Shown here: one piece after another, positions 1 through 6,255 of the stretch
How positions within the stretch are numbered: position 1 is the first letter of the stretch
Layout of the letters: each line of letters opens with the position of its first letter
NCBI GenBank assembly: GCA_035557475.1
Contig: DATMDV010000232.1
Coordinates: 1 to 34,341 of the forward strand
Source: JALOLG01 sp035557475
GTDB taxonomy: Bacteria > Actinomycetota > Acidimicrobiia > Acidimicrobiales > Ilumatobacteraceae
Direction: 5' to 3'
Length of the DNA: 34,341 bases
Notes under the pieces: model-generated
The model's input: only the letters and a program-made list of their open reading frames with translations
Told to the model about the DNA's origin: nothing
Databases searched by the model: none
Position numbers and translations under genes: made by a program

Positions 1-1033
1 CGTTCCACGCGGCCAGCGCGGTCGACGTGCTCAACCGGTTCGTGACCTCGCTCGGCATCGCGTGGAGGTGATAGGTGAACAGCGCCAGCGCGTCGCTCAT
101 CCCGTCGAACGAGTACGTCGGTGGGCCGTCCCCGTCGTTGAGTTGGCGGTCGAGCTCTTGGATGAGCAGGTTGCGCGGCGTCGCGAACGGTTCGTCGTCG
201 GGCCAGATGCGCCGGACGATCTCCATGCCGGGGTCGTGGCCGGTCGACTGCACGACGACGAGCCGCCCGTTCGGCGCCAGCGCGCGGGCCAGCGGCGCCA
301 GCACCGTGCGCACCTTCGGCTCGGCCTCGGTCCTCGAGCGGTACGGCTGGGCGGCCAACACGAGGTCGTAGTCGAAGTCCTGGGCGGCGCCGATGTTGCG
401 CGGGATGATGTCGTGCAGCGCGAACGCACGATCGGCCCGATACAACACGAGCACCGACGGTGTGGCGTACACCGGGTTGCCGCTCTTCGAGCTCGTCGTC
501 TGCCAGCCGGCCTCGAGGATGTGCTCGAGACCCGAGATCTGCTGGTGGTAGTCGTACGCGTAGTCGCCCTGCAGCGGGACGTCCCACCACTGCACCCGGG
601 ATTGGTTGGCCGGCGATCGCGGGTACAAGCTCGGCGCCTCGGCGTAGAACATGTTGGTGAGCACCACGACCGTGTCGGGATGCTCGGCGAGGCGGTCGGG
701 GAGACCCGCGAGCGTCAGGCGCGTGTCCTCCATGCTGATCTCCTTGCCGACCACCACGAACGGAACCGAGGGCAGCCGGCGATGGAGGTCGCGGAGCACA
801 TGGCTCAGCACGACGCCGTTGCCCGTTCCCGCGTCGAACAAGCGCAGCGCGGGTGGTGTCGGCTTCAGTTGCGTGAGCTCGTGCCCGATGCGCGTCGCGA
901 CCTCGGCCTTCTCGCTCGTCGTCGTCACGAACAACAGGTACTTCTCGCGGTTGTCGTAGAACCGGAACGGTTCGGTCGCGGCCGAGTTCGTCGCCGCGTC
1001 CTGCACAGTCGAGGGCGTCGCAGTCGTGCTCAT
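1..1033 (-). CDS. SAM-dependent methyltransferase, C-terminus cut by window edge
   Basis: The reverse strand reads open from an ATG at 1033 to base 1, giving 344 codons without a stop, so the gene continues beyond the window. The protein has a class I methyltransferase glycine motif (FDAGTGNG, residues 66-73), then a strand ending in an acidic residue (VVVGKE, about residue 98) in the place expected for ribose binding. Later strands include a NGRLVVVQS stretch typical of strand 6. The ATG follows a good ribosome site (AAAGGGGAC, six bases ahead). A TACGGT further upstream could be the -10. It diverges from a dioxygenase gene, which suggests a shared pathway. The methyl acceptor cannot be told from sequence. 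Assignment to the SAM methyltransferase fold is secure; anything more specific is inference. Confidence 0.85.
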   Translation of the reverse strand, partial: MSTTATPSTVQDAATNSAATEPFRFYDNREKYLLFVTTTSEKAEVATRIGHELTQLKPTPPALRLFDAGTGNGVVLSHVLRDLHRRLPSVPFVVVGKEISMEDTRLTLAGLPDRLAEHPDTVVVLTNMFYAEAPSLYPRSPANQSRVQWWDVPLQGDYAYDYHQQISGLEHILEAGWQTTSSKSGNPVYATPSVLVLYRADRAFALHDIIPRNIGAAQDFDYDLVLAAQPYRSRTEAEPKVRTVLAPLARALAPNGRLVVVQSTGHDPGMEIVRRIWPDDEPFATPRNLLIQELDRQLNDGDGPPTYSFDGMSDALALFTYHLHAMPSEVTNRLSTSTALAAWN

Positions 1034-1189
1034 GGTGTCCCCTTTGTCAGCACATTGGACGGCTGTGACCGAACCGTATGCCCGGTGACGTGATCGAGGG
1101 CGCCCGCCGTTCGTCAGCCGCGAACACCCGTTGACGCGCCTCGGGCGCGGAAGTCGGCGGGCCGCCCCACGCGTAGTGTGACGCTCCGC

Positions 1190-2383
1190 ATGACGTCGAC
1201 GAATGGCCCGCCCGACACGCCGCTGACTCCGGACTTCTACCACTACGACTGGAACGCTCTCGTCTCCGTCCGGCTCTTCGATGCCACCGTCAGCGTCGGA
1301 TGGGCTGACGGCACGACGCTCGACTGCTACTCGTTGTGGCTCGCCGAGAACGCCCATGGGCTCGGCGTCGAGCCGAAGAGCCGAGAGGGCATGATCGACC
1401 CGGCCGACCTCCCGGCACCGAGCGACCTCGTCGACGCGACCGTCGGACCCGACGGTGAGCTCGTGTTGCAGTGGGACGGCGGGCCGGTGGCGCGCGTCCA
1501 CCCGGGCTGGCTGCGCCACGTCGCCGATGGAGCGCATCGACCGCACTCGTACCTGCCGGCACGTCAGACGTGGACGGCGAGCGACCTGCCCGAACCGCCG
1601 ACGATCGACGGTTCGCGCGTCCTCGACGACCCTGACGTGTTGACCGAATGGCTGACGCTCCTCGTCCGTTTCGGGCTGGCCCGGCTCAGCGACACTCCCG
1701 CCGACGTCGACTTCCTCGGCGAGTTGGCGGCGCGGATCGGGCCCATCCGCGACTCCAACTTCGGCCCGGTGTGGAGTGTCCGGGCGAAGATCGACCCCGA
1801 CAGCACGGCGTACACCGGGCTCAACCTCGGCCAGCACACCGATCTCCCCACACGGGAGACGCCACCGGGGTTCCAGTTCCTCCATTGCGTCGAGAACTCG
1901 TGTGAGGGTGGTTGGTCACGGATGACCGACGGGCTCGCCGTCGCGGCCGAGCTGGCGGCCAACCACCCCGACGCATACGAGGCGCTCACGACGTTGCGAT
2001 GGGTGTTCTTCAACCGGTCGGTCGACGACGACCACCGATGGTCGGGGCCGATCATCGACCGTGGTGGACCGGGGCAACCGCTCACGCTGCGGGCGTTCTA
2101 CCCGGTGCGCGCGTTCCCCGACATGGCACCCGCCGATGTGCCGCGCGCCTACGCCTCGTTGCGCCGATTCTCAGAGGTCGCTCACGACCCGCGGTTCCAG
2201 GTTCGCTACCCGTTCCGTGTCGGCGACCTCGTCGGGTTCGACAACCGGGTGGTGCTGCATGGACGCGACTCGTTCGACCCGGTGAGCGGTGCCCGTCATC
2301 TCCGCGGTTGCTACATCGACCACGACGACGTCTTCTCGCGCTTGCGGGTGCTCCGCCGGCGCGCCACGGCGACCACCACCTGA
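1190..2383 (+). CDS. Gamma-butyrobetaine hydroxylase-like Fe(II)/2-oxoglutarate dioxygenase (TauD fold), copy 1
   Basis: A 397-residue protein with a C-terminal TauD/TfdA dioxygenase domain. The iron triad is visible as H216-T-D218 (GQHTDLP) and H357 (VVLHGR). An arginine that can bind 2-oxoglutarate lies shortly after. The N-terminal part (about residues 25-110) resembles the small domain of gamma-butyrobetaine and trimethyllysine hydroxylases. Where that domain normally has zinc-binding cysteines after WLRDNC, this protein has WLAENAHG and no cysteine pair. The substrate is probably a small betaine or amino acid, but this is not shown. An in-frame GTG lies at 1178; the ATG at 1190 is preferred because TAGTGT at 1174-1179 sits ten bases before it and would overlap the GTG. 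The 3' end overlaps the convergent EamA gene by 73 bases. Confidence 0.85.
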   Translation: MTSTNGPPDTPLTPDFYHYDWNALVSVRLFDATVSVGWADGTTLDCYSLWLAENAHGLGVEPKSREGMIDPADLPAPSDLVDATVGPDGELVLQWDGGPVARVHPGWLRHVADGAHRPHSYLPARQTWTASDLPEPPTIDGSRVLDDPDVLTEWLTLLVRFGLARLSDTPADVDFLGELAARIGPIRDSNFGPVWSVRAKIDPDSTAYTGLNLGQHTDLPTRETPPGFQFLHCVENSCEGGWSRMTDGLAVAAELAANHPDAYEALTTLRWVFFNRSVDDDHRWSGPIIDRGGPGQPLTLRAFYPVRAFPDMAPADVPRAYASLRRFSEVAHDPRFQVRYPFRVGDLVGFDNRVVLHGRDSFDPVSGARHLRGCYIDHDDVFSRLRVLRRRATATTT

Positions 2384-3264
2384 CCCGCCGAGCGCTGCGC
2401 CCAGATCACGCCGACGAGCACGAGCACACCGCCGCCGACTTGGATCGCCCGCAACTCGTCGCCGAGCAGGAGCACCGCCCACACGATCGTGAGGACCGGT
2501 TCGAGCGTCGCGATCGTCGCCACACGGGTCGGCGCGAGGAAACGCAGGGCCTGATAGAAGCACGCGCCCGACACGATCGTCGGCACGATGGCGAAGCCGA
2601 CCAGCTCGGCCACGACGCGTCCATCGCTCGGCAGGTGCAACCCGATCGCGACCGACAACGCGGCCATTCCGAGCCACGAGCCGACGAGGCTCCACCCCAT
2701 CGTCACCAATCCGTCGGCGCGCGCCGTCACGACGCGACTGCTGACGATCGTGTACGTCGCCAACGCCACCGCCTGCACCAGCGTCAGCACGACACCGAAC
2801 GCATCCCCACGGCCGGCGCCTTCGAACACATCCGGCACCGTGAGTGAGATCCCGACGATCGTGACGCCGATCGCCAGCCACGTCGTCACAGGGATCCGCT
2901 GGCCGAACAGCGGTGCGGCGGCGGCGACGAACGCGGGATACACGTACACCAGGACGATGTAGAGCGAGGTGTCGAGGTGATCGAGCGCAACGAACCCGAT
3001 CCACGACATGTAACAGAACAAGCAGCCGACGAGGACCAGCGGTCGGCGTGGCACAGCCAGCGGATTCGGACCGCCGCGCCGTGATCTGACGACGAGCACG
3101 ATCCAGCAGGCGGGGATCGCGATCGAGAACCGCCAGAACAGCAATTCGTTGGCCCGCAGATCGTCGAGCAGGTGCTTGCCGAGGATTGCCGAGGCGGAGT
3201 AGGCGGTGGCGCTCAATGCTGCCCACGCGATCCCGCGTCGCACGTCCCGACGGGCGGTCGCCAC
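2311..3264 (-). CDS. EamA/DMT-family membrane transporter
   Basis: A 317-residue integral membrane protein with about ten hydrophobic segments in two EamA repeats, the usual size for drug/metabolite transporters. The first segment begins about 15 residues in, and the second repeat shows the typical LEPVLTIVWAVLLLGD motif. The family moves amino acids, amines or other small metabolites across the cytoplasmic membrane; the substrate here is unknown. The GTG start is chosen because a TAGCGT -10 element (3273-3278, reverse strand) lies eight bases upstream, fitting a leaderless transcript. Longer upstream reading frame has no such support. It is divergent from the aldolase leader and overlaps the end of the first dioxygenase gene, so it may export or import a product or substrate of this cluster. 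Confidence 0.88.
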   Translation of the reverse strand: MATARRDVRRGIAWAALSATAYSASAILGKHLLDDLRANELLFWRFSIAIPACWIVLVVRSRRGGPNPLAVPRRPLVLVGCLFCYMSWIGFVALDHLDTSLYIVLVYVYPAFVAAAAPLFGQRIPVTTWLAIGVTIVGISLTVPDVFEGAGRGDAFGVVLTLVQAVALATYTIVSSRVVTARADGLVTMGWSLVGSWLGMAALSVAIGLHLPSDGRVVAELVGFAIVPTIVSGACFYQALRFLAPTRVATIATLEPVLTIVWAVLLLGDELRAIQVGGGVLVLVGVIWAQRSAGQVVVAVARRRSTRKREKTSSWSM

Positions 3265-3272
3265 GCGGCGGC

Positions 3273-3319
3273 ACGCTAACCGCTCCCTGGTGCCGCGGCC
3301 CTGGTCCGTTCGGTACCGT
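3273..3319. promoter_or_regulatory. Divergent -10 elements for EamA gene (-) and aldolase leader (+)
   Basis: On the reverse strand TAGCGT (3273-3278) lies eight bases before the EamA GTG start. On the forward strand TACCGT (3314-3319) lies 11 bases before a GTG at 3331. The two elements point away from each other with 35 bases between them. Both match the TA(C/G)CGT hexamer seen before many other starts in this window. No clear -35 hexamer is visible for either. Confidence 0.6.
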
Positions 3320-3330
3320 CGCGGGCGGAC

Positions 3331-3387
3331 GTGCAGTTGATGGACGTGCAGTTGATGGACGTGCAGTTGATGGAGGTGTGTTGTTGA
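3331..3387 (+). CDS. Leader mini-ORF 1 (18 codons) ending Val-Cys-Cys-stop
   Basis: A GTG at 3331, or the in-frame ATG at 3340, opens a reading frame of repeated QLMD/V units made by the 15-base tandem repeat and ends with GTG TGT TGT TGA. The final TGA (3385-3387) shares its A with the ATG of the next mini-ORF. The TACCGT element at 3314-3319 would start transcription at about 3326-3328, so the message would be leaderless or nearly so. In mycobacteria, leaderless short ORFs with consecutive cysteine codons are known to act as cysteine-responsive attenuators of the genes that follow. That the same happens here is inference; the layout itself is plain in the sequence. Confidence 0.5.
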   Translation: MQLMDVQLMDVQLMEVCC

Positions 3388-3404
3388 TGGACGTGTGTTG
3401 TTGA
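3387..3404 (+). CDS. Leader mini-ORF 2 (5 codons, MDVCC)
   Basis: ATG GAC GTG TGT TGT TGA runs from 3387 to 3404, in a different frame from mini-ORF 1. Its start overlaps the stop of mini-ORF 1 and its stop overlaps the ATG of the aldolase gene, both as TGATG. It ends with the same Val-Cys-Cys-stop as mini-ORF 1. Ribosomes could pass along the three frames by stop/start coupling. It is too short to be judged by codon use, and could be a by-product of repeat duplication. Confidence 0.4.
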   Translation: MDVCC

Positions 3405-4117
3405 TGGACGTTGAGTCGTTGCGCCGCGATCTGGCGGCCGCGTTCCGGTGGGCGGCCCGTCTCGAGCTCCACGAGGGCGTCGCCAACCACTTCAGCGTCG
3501 CGGTGTCCGACGACGGTGGCCAGTTCCTCCTGAATCCACGCGGCCGGCATTTCTCGCGGGTGCGGGCCAGCGAGCTGCTGCTACTCGACGCCGAGCATGT
3601 CGGTGCCGACGCCGATCCGACGGCGTGGTATCTCCACTCGCATCTGCACCGACACGTACCGCACGCGCGCTGCGTCCTGCACACCCACATGCCGTACGCC
3701 ACCGCGCTCGCCTGCCTCCGCGACTTCGAGCTGCTGATGCTCGACCAGACGGCGTGCCGATTCCACGACCGGATCGCGTACGACCGTCACTTCGGAGGCA
3801 TGGCGCTCGACGATGCCGAGGGCGAGCGCGTCGCCAAGCTGCTCGGCAACGATCACAGCGTGCTGTTCCTCGGTAACCACGGGGTGATCGTGATCGGACC
3901 GACGGTGGCCGACGCGTTCGACGAGCTGTACCACCTCGAGCGGGCGGCGAGGTTGCAGGTGCTCGCCCTGTCGACCGGACGCCAACTCGACCTGATCCCC
4001 GACGAGATCGCCGCCCTCACCTGCACGCAGTGGCTCGAGTACCCGGAGGCCGCGGCCCTCCACTTCGCCGCATTGCGGGAGATCCTCGACGACGAGTCGC
4101 CCGACTACCTCGACTAG
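3404..4117 (+). CDS. Class II aldolase/adducin-family protein
   Basis: A 237-residue protein of the family that includes fuculose-phosphate and ribulose-phosphate aldolases and epimerases, which use a divalent metal to cleave or rearrange a carbon-carbon bond next to a hydroxyl. The metal site is visible: HTHMPYATAL gives H93 and H95, and a later YHLE gives H177. The NHFS motif (about 29-31) and GNHGVI (158-163) are also typical. Length matches the family. The ATG at 3404 is the end of the tandem repeat; an in-frame GTG at 3395 and two TTG codons precede it. It lies eight bases before the second dioxygenase gene and is probably cotranscribed with it. The substrate is not known; a non-phosphorylated hydroxy-compound made by the dioxygenases is one possibility. 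Confidence 0.85.
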   Translation: MDVESLRRDLAAAFRWAARLELHEGVANHFSVAVSDDGGQFLLNPRGRHFSRVRASELLLLDAEHVGADADPTAWYLHSHLHRHVPHARCVLHTHMPYATALACLRDFELLMLDQTACRFHDRIAYDRHFGGMALDDAEGERVAKLLGNDHSVLFLGNHGVIVIGPTVADAFDELYHLERAARLQVLALSTGRQLDLIPDEIAALTCTQWLEYPEAAALHFAALREILDDESPDYLD

Positions 4118-4125
4118 CCGCTGCG

Positions 4126-5268
4126 ATGTCCGTTCGATTGCGCACCGTTGAATCCGTCGACGGTGTGGTCCGTCTCGGCTGGGACAACGGCACGACGAGC
4201 GCGTTCCACCACGTGTGGCTCCGCGACAACTGCCTGCACTGCCGTCATGCCACGACCGGGCACCGTGTGGTCGAGACGTCTTCGATCGCCGGGGCGGCAC
4301 CCGCGTCCGTCGAGATCAGCCCGGCCGGCGATCTGCTCGTCCGCTGGGCCCGCATCGGGGTCGACGAAGCGACCGAGCACGTCAGCGTGTTCCCGTTGGA
4401 TTGGCTCCACCGACACGACTACTCCAACGGCGTGCGACGCGAGCGCGACCAACCAGTGTTGTGGGACGCGTCCGACGCGACTGCCCTACCGGCGGCCGAC
4501 ATGGCGTCGGTGCTCGCCGATGATGCCGTGCGGTTGGCGTGGATGAGCGGGTTCCGCGACCGCGGTGTCGCGATCCTGCGCGATGTGCTCACCGTGCCCG
4601 GCACGGTCGCCTATGTCGCCGGGCATTTCGGCGAGGTGCGCACCACCGGGTGGGGAACGGTCTTCGACGTCCGCGCGGTTGCCGGCGCCAACTCCGTCGC
4701 CTACACGAACCTCCCGCTCGTCACCCACACCGACGAGGCCTACCGTGATCCGGCGCCGACCATCCAGCTCCAGCACTTCTTGCTCGCCGACGCCGAAGGC
4801 GGTGAGACCACGCTCGTCGACGGCTTCAAGGTGGCGGCCGACCTGAGAGCGGACCACCCCTACCTGTTCGAGCTGCTCACCACCGTGGCGGTGCACTTCC
4901 ACTTCCGCGACGACGCCAACGAGCACGAGCACGACGCCCCGGTGATCGAGCTCGACGCGGCCGGCGATGTGCGCGCGATCCGCTACTCGAATCACTCTGC
5001 CCAGCCGTTCCTGCTGCCGGCCGAACAGATGGAGGCGTACTACGACGCGTACACGACGTTCGGCGGGATGCGTGAGAGCGACCGGTATCGGGTGACGATG
5101 CGGCTCGGCGCCGGCGACCTCTACATGGTCGACAACCGCCGCGTCATGCACGGCCGCACCGGCTTCCGCGGCGGCGGTGAACGCCACCTCCAGAGCTGCT
5201 ACATCGAGCGCGACGAGTTCATGAGCCGCCTGCACGTCCTGGCCCGCGACCAAGCGGCCCGAGGGTGA
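4126..5268 (+). CDS. Gamma-butyrobetaine hydroxylase-like Fe(II)/2-oxoglutarate dioxygenase, copy 2
   Basis: A 380-residue protein with both domains of the gamma-butyrobetaine/trimethyllysine hydroxylase family. The N-terminal domain has the WLRDNCLHC motif with C36 and C39 and nearby histidines that can hold zinc. The C-terminal TauD domain has H201-T-D203 and H342, and the conserved YRDPAPT and TLVDGF segments close to those in gamma-butyrobetaine dioxygenase. The reaction of the family is hydroxylation of a small quaternary ammonium acid with decarboxylation of 2-oxoglutarate. The ATG at 4126 is chosen because the domain begins at once after it; a much longer frame runs upstream inside the aldolase gene. 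It is the intact member of the pair in this cluster. A TmpA-type trimethylaminoethylphosphonate hydroxylase is an alternative. Confidence 0.88.
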   Translation: MSVRLRTVESVDGVVRLGWDNGTTSAFHHVWLRDNCLHCRHATTGHRVVETSSIAGAAPASVEISPAGDLLVRWARIGVDEATEHVSVFPLDWLHRHDYSNGVRRERDQPVLWDASDATALPAADMASVLADDAVRLAWMSGFRDRGVAILRDVLTVPGTVAYVAGHFGEVRTTGWGTVFDVRAVAGANSVAYTNLPLVTHTDEAYRDPAPTIQLQHFLLADAEGGETTLVDGFKVAADLRADHPYLFELLTTVAVHFHFRDDANEHEHDAPVIELDAAGDVRAIRYSNHSAQPFLLPAEQMEAYYDAYTTFGGMRESDRYRVTMRLGAGDLYMVDNRRVMHGRTGFRGGGERHLQSCYIERDEFMSRLHVLARDQAARG

Positions 5269-5280
5269 CTCGGTCGGCTC

Positions 5281-5733
5281 ATGGCGGAAGACGGAGCCGA
5301 CTCTGGCGATGCTCGCGACTGGGAAGTCGTCGTTGACCTCGGGGCGATCGTGATTGCCGTCAATCCCTCCGCGAGGTCCGCAGATCAGGGATGGTGGGAC
5401 TGTCGAATCGCAGCGACGAGCAGCCCGTTCAGCGGTGAGGTCACGACGATCTTCACGACTGCTGATCTCGACGCCTTCGCGTCGTCCCTCACAAGTCTCG
5501 GCGAACAGGGCGAGGCGATTCTCGGAGGCGGACGTGCCGCGGAAGTGCGGTTCGTTCAGGAGCCGCAGATTGGCGGCACGCCGGGACTCCTCGCGATCGA
5601 GTGCTCGGTGACGCCGAGTGGTGACGACCCGTACCCACGCCTGACGTTCCTGATCTTCGACGTTCGACCATTCGCTGAACGCGCAGCGGCACGCGTCCAT
5701 CAGGTGCTAGCGCGATCCGCAGAGCAGGAGTGA
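5281..5733 (+). CDS. Hypothetical 150-residue protein
   Basis: I do not recognise this protein with confidence. It has a beta-rich look, a central FSGEVTTIFTTADLDAFASS stretch, and a TFLIFDV strand near the end. There is no signal peptide or membrane segment. The pattern of a short ligand-like strand followed by a helix loosely resembles small immunity-type proteins of the WapI kind, but this is only an impression. It starts 12 bases after the dioxygenase gene and its TGA overlaps a GTG (5730) that is in frame with the following lipoprotein, so the two may be coupled. Confidence 0.6.
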   Translation: MAEDGADSGDARDWEVVVDLGAIVIAVNPSARSADQGWWDCRIAATSSPFSGEVTTIFTTADLDAFASSLTSLGEQGEAILGGGRAAEVRFVQEPQIGGTPGLLAIECSVTPSGDDPYPRLTFLIFDVRPFAERAAARVHQVLARSAEQE

Positions 5734-5792
5734 TCGATGCTGGCCGCGGGAACGCGCTCCGGAGCAGGCAACCTGTCGGGGTGCTGTCGAGA

Positions 5793-6203
5793 ATGACGCG
5801 TTCGGTCGCGATCTCACTCGGGGTGATCGCGCTCCTGTCCCTGAGCGCTTGTGGTGACGATGACGACGAGGCCGGCACAGTCGATGTGTCGACAACATGC
5901 GACCGTGTCAAGGACTTGGGGAACGCCGTGCTGACGATTCAATCGGCGAGCACTGTCGAGGAGGTCGAGGAAACGCTCGCCGCACCGATCGCAGCGTTCG
6001 TCGAGGCCGCGGAGACCAGCGGCGATGAGGAGCTCGCCGAGTTGGCGGCCACCTACGAAGCCAACTTCGACGAGTACCTGGATGCCGAGGGTCTGGACGC
6101 TCGCGAGGCGGCCGACGATGTCGACGTCACTCTGGACCGGGCAGCGCAGCGATGTATCGAGCTCGGAGCGATGGAACGCGATGAGTTTCCGCAGCAGCCG
6201 TAG
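5793..6203 (+). CDS. Small putative lipoprotein
   Basis: A 136-residue protein with a typical lipoprotein signal: a short basic start (MTR), a hydrophobic run and a lipobox LSAC at about residues 18-21, followed by an acidic stretch. The mature part is acidic and helical, with two cysteines beyond the lipobox (in TTCDR and QRCIE). No domain is recognised. The ATG at 5793 is preferred because it places the signal peptide at the N-terminus. A GTG at 5730 overlapping the previous stop would add 21 residues before it. It is likely exported and anchored to the outer face of the membrane. Function is unknown. Confidence 0.65.
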   Translation: MTRSVAISLGVIALLSLSACGDDDDEAGTVDVSTTCDRVKDLGNAVLTIQSASTVEEVEETLAAPIAAFVEAAETSGDEELAELAATYEANFDEYLDAEGLDAREAADDVDVTLDRAAQRCIELGAMERDEFPQQP

Positions 6204-6221
6204 ACCGCACGCGCGCCTCCT

Positions 6222-6255
6222 TTGACGATTTGTAAAACGTTGGTACCGTTGCCCC
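6222..6255 (+). promoter_or_regulatory. Promoter of the heterocycle-degradation operon with possible GntR-type site
   Basis: TTGACG (6222-6227) and TACCGT (6244-6249) are separated by 16 bases, and the ATG follows after six bases, so the transcript should be leaderless. This is the clearest -35/-10 pair in the window. Between the two elements lies TTGTAAAACGT (6230-6240), which fits the GT-N3-AC core of sites bound by FadR-type GntR regulators with one mismatch from TNGTNNNACNA. A repressor there would block polymerase. The promoter call is strong; the regulator is inference. Confidence 0.75.

Larger units (their letters stand above)
3328..3406 (+). repeat. Tandem repeat spanning the start of the aldolase gene: 3 x 15 bp then 2 x 17 bp
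   Basis: Three perfect 15-base copies of GACGTGCAGTTGATG occupy 3328-3342, 3343-3357 and 3358-3372. Two 17-base copies of GA(G/C)GTGTGTTGTTGATG follow at 3373-3389 and 3390-3406, and the ATG ending the second is the start codon of the aldolase gene. Every unit ends in TTGATG. The 15-base units keep reading frame; the 17-base units each place a TGA over the next ATG and shift frame. This is the only such short tandem array seen in the window. Confidence 0.95.

Noticed and set aside
62..1093. Long forward-strand ORF opposite the methyltransferase
   Set aside because: It is rich in Arg, Val and His with no domain pattern, as expected for the antisense of a GC-rich gene; the reverse frame encodes a clear methyltransferase.
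3331..3406. CRISPR-like array
   Set aside because: Units are 15-17 bases with no spacers, so it is a simple tandem repeat.
2171..3550. 459-codon reverse ORF over the EamA gene
   Set aside because: Arg-rich and repetitive; the neighbouring frame gives a clean ten-segment transporter.
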